From Brevibacterium daeguense (GTDB lineage Bacteria; Actinomycetota; Actinomycetes; Actinomycetales; Brevibacteriaceae), in NCBI RefSeq assembly GCF_021729135.1, contig NZ_JAJTWW010000014.1, forward strand, positions 1 to 64,000: a stretch of 64,000 nt of DNA. Direction: 5' to 3'. Numbering within the stretch: position 1 is the stretch's first letter; each line of letters begins with the position of its first letter. Positions 26,114 through 33,854 of the stretch are shown piece after piece. A program made the position numbers and the translations under genes. The notes under the pieces are model-generated. The model did not search any database and had not been told where the DNA came from. It worked only from the letters and a program-made list of their open reading frames with translations.

Positions 26114-27388
26114 TTACTCCTGCGATGGACGGTGAGGTTCGGCGAGATCCTGGTAAACCTTCTCTGCGAACGGGCGGTAATTGATGGAGCTGTCGTACCA
26201 CTCGGGCAGATTCGCGAACTCGCCGTCGTCGGCGATGCCTGACTCCTTGGCGGCGGCCGTCCACTTGGATTCTGCGTCAGTGAGCGTCGTCAGCGGATCA
26301 TCGCCCAGTACCCCTGAGCTTTCGATCTCGGCTACAAGATCCTTGTTCGCACCCGCGATCTTGGTATCGACTTCCTCGGAGAACTGCTGCACTTCACCGT
26401 CGTGCTCCAGGGCGGAGCGGATGCCGATGGCGTTTCCAACTGACTCCTGCATGCTCGCTGCGAAGAAGGCGATCTGTGCATCGAAGATGATCTGCTGATA
26501 GGCAAGCGGAAGCTGGCTGACGTTGCGGCCGAACACGATTGCAGAAGGGGCCTTCGCGTAGCTGACCGTACTCGGGTAACTCAGATGAGGTGCCACTTCC
26601 AAGACTCCGGTTTCTGCCAAGGACGCGAGCTTTCCGACGGTGCAGTCGATAGTGCCCCGCTGCAGGCCTTCGTAGATCTCGGGGTAGTCCATTGACACCG
26701 GTGTCGCTCCCATGGCGGTGACCTGATCAGAGATCGCCGCACTCGCGACGCGAATCTGTCTTCCCTCGAAGTCCTCTGCAGAAGTGCCAGGCTGACTGCA
26801 CGCCATATAATTGCCGGCCTGGGCGAAGACGGGGATGATCGGCGTCAGCTGCTTGTCCTCGTATTCGGCCATCAGCTTCTCGGAGCCCCATCCGAGTTCC
26901 AAGCCCACAGCGTTCGCGGCGACCTCCGACACATGCGGCGAGCTCTCTAGGTTCGCGAGCATCGTGTCGATGGCGGAAAACGCCGGGTACTGCTGAGGAT
27001 GGTAGCTGGGAATCGTTCGTCCGATGTCAAGGCGGCCGTCCGCCAGCGCATCGTCGATGTCGTCGTATCCAGCGATCGCCTGAGCCCACGCGATCTCGAC
27101 GGTAATTTTCCCATTGGAGCGTTCCTCGATTTCATCTGCAAAGCTCGTGTCCACATGGGCGGAGGTCGAGTTGGGGCCAGATGTCGTCGGTTGGTAAGTG
27201 ATAGTTACTGGCTCCAGGTCTGCTACGGCCGCGTCGACCTCTTCCTGTGCTGCGCCGAAGGAGAATCCGCTTCCCGATTCCTCGCCACCGCCCTGCGCAG
27301 TGACTCCACCGGCGCACCCTGAGATGGTCAAAGCGGTCGCGCCGATGACGCCCAAAACAGGGCCGAGCTTATTCTTCACGGTTTTCAC
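26114..27388 (-). CDS. TRAP-type substrate-binding lipoprotein (DctP family), copy 5
   Basis: A 424-residue paralogue, equal in length to copies 1 and 2. I start at GTG 27388 (preceded by GAGG), which gives a lipoprotein signal ending in lipobox TISGC; the open frame continues upstream without signal character. Landmarks are FSFGAAQEEVDAAVADLEPV, ERSNGKITVEIAWAQAIAGYDDIDDALADGRLDIG, FEGRQIRVAS, GATPVSMDYPEIYEGLQRGTIDC and the EPHRPSQE tail. The cysteine pair is kept (YMACSQ, TIDC). It is divergent from the nitroreductase-ligase-carboxylase-RidA operon, sharing its promoter region. Confidence 0.87.
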   Translation of the reverse strand: MKTVKNKLGPVLGVIGATALTISGCAGGVTAQGGGEESGSGFSFGAAQEEVDAAVADLEPVTITYQPTTSGPNSTSAHVDTSFADEIEERSNGKITVEIAWAQAIAGYDDIDDALADGRLDIGRTIPSYHPQQYPAFSAIDTMLANLESSPHVSEVAANAVGLELGWGSEKLMAEYEDKQLTPIIPVFAQAGNYMACSQPGTSAEDFEGRQIRVASAAISDQVTAMGATPVSMDYPEIYEGLQRGTIDCTVGKLASLAETGVLEVAPHLSYPSTVSYAKAPSAIVFGRNVSQLPLAYQQIIFDAQIAFFAASMQESVGNAIGIRSALEHDGEVQQFSEEVDTKIAGANKDLVAEIESSGVLGDDPLTTLTDAESKWTAAAKESGIADDGEFANLPEWYDSSINYRPFAEKVYQDLAEPHRPSQE

Positions 27389-27472
27389 GTACACCTCGTC
27401 GTGTATCGCGTTCTGCGCGGCGAGCGCTGCAGAACAAACTTGATGGAATTTTGCGCATATCAACTTGAACTA

Positions 27473-27491
27473 CTAACGAACAATCGCTTAG
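27473..27491. promoter_or_regulatory. Operator-like motif upstream of DctP copy 5 and nitroreductase
   Basis: CTAACGAACAATCGCTTAG in the 177-bp divergent gap. Its core CGAACAATCG (27477-27486) differs by one base from the TGAACAATCG of the other promoter regions. The extension CTTAG matches TGAACAGTCACTTAG at 23088. Outer CTAA/TTAG give partial dyad symmetry. Confidence 0.5.
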
Positions 27492-27565
27492 CGTTATCGA
27501 CATTAGGGGTGACTTGACACGAGCGTCAAGCAAAATTTCCGACGACTGCTCAATGGGGAGAGATC

Positions 27566-28327
27566 GTGAGTACTAAAAGCAGCGCGATGACGTCCGCGCG
27601 CGAATCCGCCGAGCTGGTGAACGGGCGGAGAGGTCAGTTCGGCCCTCAGAACTCGAATCCCGGCGGGATAACACTGCTACGTGAACGATTCAGCTGCCGC
27701 GCCTTTCTCGATGAGCCCGTCTCGGAGGAAGCTCTGAAGCGAATCTTGGACCTGGCCAATCGCAGTCCCTCCTGGTGCAATACCCAGCCCTGGACAGTGA
27801 CGCTGGTGCAGGGTGAATCACGCGAAGCGCTGGTCAGCGAGCTTCTCGCGGCGGCGCGCGACAGCCAGCCTGCTCCGGAGATCGCGGTCCCGGAGCGCTA
27901 TGAGGGGGTGCATCAGGAGCGCAGGCGCGGGGCCGGTTACGCCCTGTACGAGAGTGCTGGAATTGAGCGTTCTGACACAGATGCACGGGCAGCGCAGGCA
28001 CTGAGAAATCTCGAGCTGTTCGGCGCTCCCTGTGCTCTCCTGATCACAGTGCCGCGGTATTTGGGGCCATATGCCCTAGTCGATGTCGGCGCCTATCTGT
28101 CATACCTTCAGCTTGCGGCGCAGTCGTTCGGTGTGGCGACAATTCTCCAAGCCGCTCTAGCAATGCATCCGGAGGCTGTTCGGAAGGTGGTTCCGCTGCC
28201 GGCCGACGAAGCGCTGGTGTGCGGCATCTCGCTGGGTTACCCCGACCTCGACCACCCCGCCAACTCGTTCGAAACCGAGCGGAACCAGTGGTCTATGGGA
28301 CCCGGCGGTGAATGGCCGCTTCAATAG
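27566..28327 (+). CDS. Nitroreductase family protein
   Basis: A 253-residue FMN-dependent nitroreductase-fold protein. The N-terminal LLRERFSCRAFLDEPVSEEALKRILDLANRSPSWCNTQPWTVTLVQG contains the FMN phosphate-binding R-x-S/C-x-R-x-F motif and the SPSWCNTQPW block. The C-terminal LVCGISLGYPDLDHPANSFETER is typical. It starts with GTG 27566 after GGGGAGAG. Enzymes of this fold reduce nitro or quinone groups or act as dehydrogenases on activated substrates. First gene of the rightward ligase 2-carboxylase 2-RidA group, so it may act on the same compound. Confidence 0.87.
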   Translation: MSTKSSAMTSARESAELVNGRRGQFGPQNSNPGGITLLRERFSCRAFLDEPVSEEALKRILDLANRSPSWCNTQPWTVTLVQGESREALVSELLAAARDSQPAPEIAVPERYEGVHQERRRGAGYALYESAGIERSDTDARAAQALRNLELFGAPCALLITVPRYLGPYALVDVGAYLSYLQLAAQSFGVATILQAALAMHPEAVRKVVPLPADEALVCGISLGYPDLDHPANSFETERNQWSMGPGGEWPLQ

Positions 28328-28377
28328 GCGAATTCGAAGTACAAGTACATCAACACACGAATGACCAACGCCGATAG

Positions 28378-28422
28378 CGGTTGCGGGTAACCTCACCATC
28401 CGCGGTGTCAACGCCGCAACCG
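28378..28422 (+). other. Inverted repeat between nitroreductase and ligase 2
   Basis: CGGTTGCGG (28378-28386) and CCGCAACCG (28414-28422), perfect 9-bp arms with a 27-nt loop, in the 124-bp gap before ligase 2. Possible attenuator or mRNA element; could also be chance. Confidence 0.35.
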
Positions 28423-28451
28423 ATTCGGGTCCGAGAACAGGGAGATTGGCA

Positions 28452-30068
28452 ATGACGTCAGCACAGGGACTGCCCGCAATCGAGGAGCGCACTCTGCGCC
28501 ATGCTTTCGACAGAGTATTGGCAACTGCAGAGAACAAGGAATACCTTCGGTTCCAGAACCAGTCGTGGTCATTCCGCGAAGCCTTCGAGAAGGCGAAGAG
28601 CTTCGGAGCAGGTCTGCGCGAGCGGGGAGTTGAGTCTCAGCAACCGGTCGGCCTGCTGTTGGACAACTCCAGCGACTTCGTCTTCGCGTGGCTGGGCATT
28701 GCCCTGCACCGCATGATCGAGGTGCCCGTAAACACGGCTCTGCGAGGAAGGTTCCTCGCGCACGTGATCAACGACTCGGGCGTCGAAGTCCTGGTCATCG
28801 AGAGTGAGTACGTGGAGCGTCTGCTGCTGATTGAGCACGAGGTCCCCAACCTCAAGCAATTGGTGATTCGAGGAGGTGGATACTCCGAACAGGCTGCCCG
28901 CCGCTTTGCTATCAGCGCCTTCGAGGACGTCTTCACCGACTCTGAGCAACCGCTCGAGGCGACACGTCCCAACGACATCATCGGCTACATGTACACCTCG
29001 GGGACCACTGGGCCGTCCAAAGGCGTTGCAACCTCGCACGTCCACGCCTACACCTACTCCTCGCAGGAGGACTCGTCGTTCGTTACTTCCGATGACGTGA
29101 TCCTGGTGACCTTGCCGATCTTCCACCTTGCCGGTCAATGGGGCGGAACTTATGCCTCGCTGATTCACCAGACAACATGCGTTCTCGAACCCCGGTTCTC
29201 GGCCACTTCGTTCTGGCCGACAGTAGTGGAGAACGGCATTACGAGCACAGTGCTGCTCGGAGCGCAGGCGGAAATCCTCCAGCAGCAGGCTCCTGGCGAA
29301 GCGGACTCACGTCATAGTCTCAAGATCGCATCCATGGCACCGCTGCCATCGAACCTGTCAGCCTTCACCGGGCGGTTTGGCATTGCAGCACGTCCGGTGT
29401 ATGGCATGAGTGAGATTGGGCGCGTCCTCGAAGGGCGCGACACCTCCGACACTCGTCCTGGTGAAGCGGGAATGACTCGGGCGGGCTACCAATTGCGAAT
29501 CGTCGACGAGAATGGGCGCGACGTCGAAGCCGGCGTGCCGGGTGAGCTCCTGGTTAAGCCGGAGCATCCGCTCATGGTGATGTCCGGATACCACAATCTG
29601 CCGCAGAAGACTGCCGAGATGATCGATTCAGATGGTTGGGTGCACACCGGGGACGTATTCCGGATGGATGAGGACGGGCACTTTTACTTCCTCGACCGGA
29701 TGAAGGACGCCCTCCGCCGCCGCGGCGAGAACATTTCAAGCTTCGAGGTCGAGAGCTCGGTCAACGAGCACCCCGCAGTCCTCGAATCGGCTGTGGTGGG
29801 AGTGCCGTCGGAGATGTCCGAGGATGAGATCAAGGCGTTTATCGTGCTGCGCGAGGGCGAGGAGGTCGACCCGGTCGAGCTCACGCGATTCCTCGCTGAG
29901 CGGATGCCGTACTTCATGGTGCCGCGGTACCTCGAATTTGTTGCCGAGCTGCCGAAGACGCCCACGCACAAGATCCAAAAAGCAGTCCTCCGCAACCTCG
30001 GAATCAACGACGGCACTTGGGACAGGGAACAAGCTGGGATCACCGTGACCCGGGAGGGAGTCCGTTGA
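28452..30068 (+). CDS. AMP-forming acyl-CoA synthetase, copy 2
   Basis: A 538-residue ANL ligase, close paralogue of the one at 19975. It has YTSGTTGPSKG (about residues 181-191), PVYGMSEIG, DGWVHTGDVFRMDEDGHFYFLDRMKDALRRRGENISSFEVE, and TPTHKIQK with the catalytic Lys. I use ATG 28452 (GGGAGA at proper spacing) rather than the TTG two codons upstream. Its stop overlaps the TTG start of carboxylase 2 by 4 bp, so the two enzymes are translationally coupled and very likely act in sequence: acid to acyl-CoA, then carboxylation. Confidence 0.9.
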   Translation: MTSAQGLPAIEERTLRHAFDRVLATAENKEYLRFQNQSWSFREAFEKAKSFGAGLRERGVESQQPVGLLLDNSSDFVFAWLGIALHRMIEVPVNTALRGRFLAHVINDSGVEVLVIESEYVERLLLIEHEVPNLKQLVIRGGGYSEQAARRFAISAFEDVFTDSEQPLEATRPNDIIGYMYTSGTTGPSKGVATSHVHAYTYSSQEDSSFVTSDDVILVTLPIFHLAGQWGGTYASLIHQTTCVLEPRFSATSFWPTVVENGITSTVLLGAQAEILQQQAPGEADSRHSLKIASMAPLPSNLSAFTGRFGIAARPVYGMSEIGRVLEGRDTSDTRPGEAGMTRAGYQLRIVDENGRDVEAGVPGELLVKPEHPLMVMSGYHNLPQKTAEMIDSDGWVHTGDVFRMDEDGHFYFLDRMKDALRRRGENISSFEVESSVNEHPAVLESAVVGVPSEMSEDEIKAFIVLREGEEVDPVELTRFLAERMPYFMVPRYLEFVAELPKTPTHKIQKAVLRNLGINDGTWDREQAGITVTREGVR

Positions 30069-33000
30069 GAACACTCCTCGTCGCCAACCGCGGTGAGATC
30101 GCCGTCCGGATCATCCGCAGCGCCAAGCTGATGGGATTTCGCACGGTGGCCGTCCACAGCTCGGATGAAGCCACGGCCCTGCACGTGCAGCTTGCCGACG
30201 AAGCCCACGCTCTCGACCAGTCCGGGCCCAAGGCATACCTCGACATCGAGCGCATCATCGAGATCGCGCGGCAGAGCCAGGCCGATTTCCTCCACCCAGG
30301 CTACGGATTCCTGGCGGAGAATCCGGAGTTCAGCAGGGCATGTGAACGGGCCGGAGTGACTTTCGTCGGTCCGTCGGCCGAGATGCTGAAGCTGTTTGGC
30401 GACAAGGCGTCGGCCCGGCAGCATGCGACTGCACTCGGTGTTCCCGTGCCCCGCGGCACTGGTGTCATTGACGGTGGTGCCGAGGCGGGCACCTTCTTCG
30501 ACGCGATCAGCGTCGAAGCGGGAGCCACCGGAATCATGGTCAAGGCGGTGGCCGGCGGTGGAGGCCGTGGATCCGCCCCGGTCCGGGACAGAGTCGAACT
30601 GGAGCGGACGCTCCGCCGGTGTTCCCGCGAGGCCGAAGCCGCCTTCGGGAACGGGGAGCTGTTTCTCGAGGAGCTGCTGGAGACCTACCGGCACATCGAA
30701 GTCCAGGTGCTCGCCGATCAGCACGGGAACGTCGTCGCCCTGGGCGACCGGGACTGCTCGATCCAGCGCCGGCGGCAGAAGCTGCTTGAGATCGCGCCGG
30801 CTCCGGAGCTGAGGGACGACGTGCGGCAGCGGCTGCAGGAGCACGCGGTCACCCTCCTTTCGGATACGCCCTACGTCGGACTCGCCACAGTGGAATTCCT
30901 GGTGCATGAAGATCGGGTCGTGTTCCTGGAGGTCAACCCGCGTATCCAAGTCGAGCACACCGTCACCGAGGAGATCTTCAACATCGACCTGGTGCGGCTG
31001 AGCCTCGAACTGGCGGCAGGCACCTCGGTGGTGGACCTGGGTCTGACAACTCATGCTCCGCCTCGGCCGGGGTTCGCCATTCAGGCGCGCATCAACGGGG
31101 AGACCGTGTTGACGACGGGAGAGATCGGGCCGGCTTCGGGCGCCATCAGCGAGCTGAACCTGCCGGCCGGACCGCGCGTGCGCGTCGACACCCACGCCCG
31201 CGAGGGCATGCGGGTCTCTGGGGAGTTTGACTCTCTGCTGGCGAAGGTCATCGCAGGGGGAAGCACATTCGCCGAGGCGCTCGAACGCCTCAGGCTGGCG
31301 ATCGAGGAACTGACGATCGACGGGGTCGACCACAACGGCGCCCTCCACCTCCTGCTCATCGAGTCCCTGGGCGACGCTGCGGCGGTGCCCACCGTGTCCT
31401 ACTTCGAACAGTGGTTCGAGGAGAACGCGATCGGGCAGCAGCTCAGTGTCTCCGAGGATCTCGGGCCGGTCGACGACAGCGTCCTGGTCGCCCCGGTGCC
31501 GGGCACCATCGTCGGGGTGCAGCACCAGCCGGGAGAGACAGTCAGAGCCGGGAGCGACGTCCTCGTCATCGAGTCCATGAAGATGGAGTACTCCGTTCAG
31601 GTTCACGCCACAGCAGTGCTGACCTCCGTGCACTGCTCCGTCGGGGAGCAGGTGACAGCGGGACAGGTCCTGGGCCAGATCGAGCCGATCGCCGATTCGT
31701 CAGCAGGAGCGGTGGATTTAGACCACGCCGCCGAGGAACGCGTCCGCCAGGATCTGCAGGACGTGCTCGCTCGCCAGGAGAAGGCGCTCGACCGAGGGCG
31801 GCCGGAAGTCGTCGAGGCGCGACATGCCGGTGGTCGAATGACTGCGCGCGAGCACATCGCTAGCGTCATCGACCCTGATTCGTTCGTCGAGATGGGCTCG
31901 CTGGCACTCGCTGCTCAACGCCGCCGAAGGTCAGCCGAGGAGCTGGTGGAGAAATCCCCTGCGGACGGAATCATCACGGGCACCGCCACCATTCGCGGGG
32001 TGAAGACGGCCATCGCGGCCTATGACTACACGGTCATGGCGGGGACACAGGGCTACATCAATCACCAGAAGACTGACCGGCTGCTTGAGCTGGCGATCAA
32101 GCACGAGCTGCCGTTGGTGCTCTTCGCTGAAGGCGGGGGCGGCCGGCCCGGTGACACCGACATCCCGGAGGGCGTCGGGCTGATCAGTCGGACGTTCGAG
32201 CTCGCCGCCGAGTTGTCAGGGTTGACCCTGACCGTCGCCGTCGTCTCCGGATACTGCTTTGCGGGCAATGCTGCACTGGTGGGTGCCTGCGACTTCGTAG
32301 TTGCGACCAAGGGTTCCAACATCGGCATGGGCGGTCCCGCGATGATCGAAGGGGGAGGCCTGGGCCGATTCAAGCCCACGGATATCGGGCCTGCGGACGA
32401 ACAGGCCGCGATCGGTGTGGTCGACGTCCTGGTCGACGACGACCACCAGGCGGGCAGAGCAGTCAGGGACATCTTCGGCCTGGTGCACTCGCAGCCGTCC
32501 TTCGAGGTGTCTCCGAACCCCAGGCTGCGGACGACTGTCCCGGAGAGCCGCCTGCGGGCATACGACATGCGCCCGCTCATCGAGGAGCTCGTCGATCCCG
32601 GATCGTTCCTCGAGCTCGGTGCAGATTTCGCTCCGACCATGGTGACCGGCATTTGCAGCGTGGGCGGAAGACCGTTCGGGCTGCTGGCCAACAACCCGTT
32701 GCACATGGGTGGAGCAATCGTTGTGGACGGGGCGGACAAGGCCTCGCGCCTGCTCCGCATCTGCAACACCCTGGGGCTTCCGGTGCTCAGCCTCTGCGAC
32801 ACCCCGGGGTTCATGGTGGGACCCGAGTCCGACGGGCAGGGGGCGGTGCGGCGCTTCGGCAGCTTCTTCGTTGCCGGCGCACAGCTGACCGTGCCGCTGA
32901 TTACCGTGGTGACGCGCAAGGGCTACGGACTTGGCGCGATGGCGATGGCCGGCGGCTCGTTCCGGCGGCCGGACTACCTGGTGGCGTGGCCGTCGGGCGA

Positions 33001-33235
33001 GTTCGGCGGCATGGGACTGGAAGGCGCGGTGCGCCTGGGATACAAGCGCGAGTTGGAGGCCGAGACCGACCCGGTCAAGCGTCAGGCGTTGTACGACTCG
33101 CTCTTGGGTAAGCTCTACGACGCGGGGAAGGCACTCAACGTCGCTGGCACGTTCGATATCGACGACGTCATCGACCCCGCAGACACTCCGGTGCTGATCA
33201 GCCGGTTCGCTGCCGATCTCGGGAGGGCCAAATGA
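30065..33235 (+). CDS. Single-chain biotin-dependent acyl-CoA carboxylase, copy 2
   Basis: A 1056-residue BC-BCCP-CT fusion parallel to copy 1. It has LLVANRGEIAVRIIRSAKLMGF, the ATP-grasp loop KAVAGGGGRGSAPV, EVNPRIQVEHTVTEEIFNIDLV, and the biotin site VIESMKMEYSV (Lys506). The carboxyltransferase blocks are AEGGGGRPGDTDI, IGMGGPAMIEGGGLG, SLCDTPGFMVGPES and TRKGYGLGAMAMAGGSF. The start is TTG 30065, preceded by GGGAGGGAG and overlapping the ligase stop (TTGA). It overlaps the RidA gene by 4 bp. LCC-type single-chain carboxylases accept varied acyl-CoAs; the substrate here is unknown. Confidence 0.92.
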   Translation: MRTLLVANRGEIAVRIIRSAKLMGFRTVAVHSSDEATALHVQLADEAHALDQSGPKAYLDIERIIEIARQSQADFLHPGYGFLAENPEFSRACERAGVTFVGPSAEMLKLFGDKASARQHATALGVPVPRGTGVIDGGAEAGTFFDAISVEAGATGIMVKAVAGGGGRGSAPVRDRVELERTLRRCSREAEAAFGNGELFLEELLETYRHIEVQVLADQHGNVVALGDRDCSIQRRRQKLLEIAPAPELRDDVRQRLQEHAVTLLSDTPYVGLATVEFLVHEDRVVFLEVNPRIQVEHTVTEEIFNIDLVRLSLELAAGTSVVDLGLTTHAPPRPGFAIQARINGETVLTTGEIGPASGAISELNLPAGPRVRVDTHAREGMRVSGEFDSLLAKVIAGGSTFAEALERLRLAIEELTIDGVDHNGALHLLLIESLGDAAAVPTVSYFEQWFEENAIGQQLSVSEDLGPVDDSVLVAPVPGTIVGVQHQPGETVRAGSDVLVIESMKMEYSVQVHATAVLTSVHCSVGEQVTAGQVLGQIEPIADSSAGAVDLDHAAEERVRQDLQDVLARQEKALDRGRPEVVEARHAGGRMTAREHIASVIDPDSFVEMGSLALAAQRRRRSAEELVEKSPADGIITGTATIRGVKTAIAAYDYTVMAGTQGYINHQKTDRLLELAIKHELPLVLFAEGGGGRPGDTDIPEGVGLISRTFELAAELSGLTLTVAVVSGYCFAGNAALVGACDFVVATKGSNIGMGGPAMIEGGGLGRFKPTDIGPADEQAAIGVVDVLVDDDHQAGRAVRDIFGLVHSQPSFEVSPNPRLRTTVPESRLRAYDMRPLIEELVDPGSFLELGADFAPTMVTGICSVGGRPFGLLANNPLHMGGAIVVDGADKASRLLRICNTLGLPVLSLCDTPGFMVGPESDGQGAVRRFGSFFVAGAQLTVPLITVVTRKGYGLGAMAMAGGSFRRPDYLVAWPSGEFGGMGLEGAVRLGYKRELEAETDPVKRQALYDSLLGKLYDAGKALNVAGTFDIDDVIDPADTPVLISRFAADLGRAK

Positions 33236-33642
33236 TCACCTATGCCGATCATCCATCGCTGCCGGAGCCGCGGGGGTACCACCACGCGGCTCGGGCGCAG
33301 GGCCCGTTCATCTTCACCGCGGGGCAGACGTGGTCCTCGCCGGAGGGAGCAGAGAGTAGTGAGGCTGACGCCGGGTTGCTGGCGCAGGTTCAAAGTTCGG
33401 TGAGCAACGCCATTGCAGCGCTTGAAGGGGCAGGCGGAGGGGCAACTGGGGTGGTCTCCCTCGAATTGTTCGTTGTCGGACTCACTCCGGAGTCGGTGAA
33501 TGATGTGTATCGAGGCATCGGCAGGGCTTCGAGGGACCTGGGGTTCGGTGACGTTCCGATCACGGTCCTCGGAGTCGCAGCCCTTGCGATTTCAGGAGCG
33601 CTCGCTGAAACGCGCGCGATCGGCGTGCCGATCGAACGCTGA
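33232..33642 (+). CDS. RidA/YjgF family protein
   Basis: A 136-residue RidA-superfamily protein (chorismate mutase-like trimeric fold). Signatures are YHHAARAQGPFIFTAGQT and SLELFVVGLTPESVNDVYRGIGRA. Classical RidA hydrolyses reactive enamines/imines through a conserved C-terminal Arg in an R-x-x-C-type strand; here the end reads ALAETRAIGVPIER, so this belongs to a divergent Rid subgroup often found in catabolic operons. It overlaps carboxylase 2 by 4 bp (ATGA) and closes the operon, suggesting it processes an unstable intermediate of that pathway. Confidence 0.85.
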   Translation: MITYADHPSLPEPRGYHHAARAQGPFIFTAGQTWSSPEGAESSEADAGLLAQVQSSVSNAIAALEGAGGGATGVVSLELFVVGLTPESVNDVYRGIGRASRDLGFGDVPITVLGVAALAISGALAETRAIGVPIER

Positions 33643-33804
33643 GAGCCGGCACGGATGGCTGACGCGTGCGAAAGATAAACCGGGTGCGTCAGGTGTTTCA
33701 CCAGCGGGCAAGGAGCTTGGTCAAGTTCCCACCCACGAGCGCCGAACTGCGCCTCACGTCCTCCCCGCGAGGTACACGGTATGAGGTGCAATCCAATGCG
33801 CTGA

Positions 33805-33830
33805 GAGCGCCGCCTCCGAAGGCGGCGCTC
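33805..33830. terminator. Bidirectional hairpin terminator
   Basis: GAGCGCCGCCT-type hairpin: an 11-bp stem with a 4-nt loop (CCGA), between the convergent RidA gene and the leftward protease gene. It marks the boundary of the metabolic locus and the defence island. The rest of the 212-bp gap shows nothing recognisable. Confidence 0.7.
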
Positions 33831-33854
33831 ATAGGTCATGAAGTTGCCGACAGT

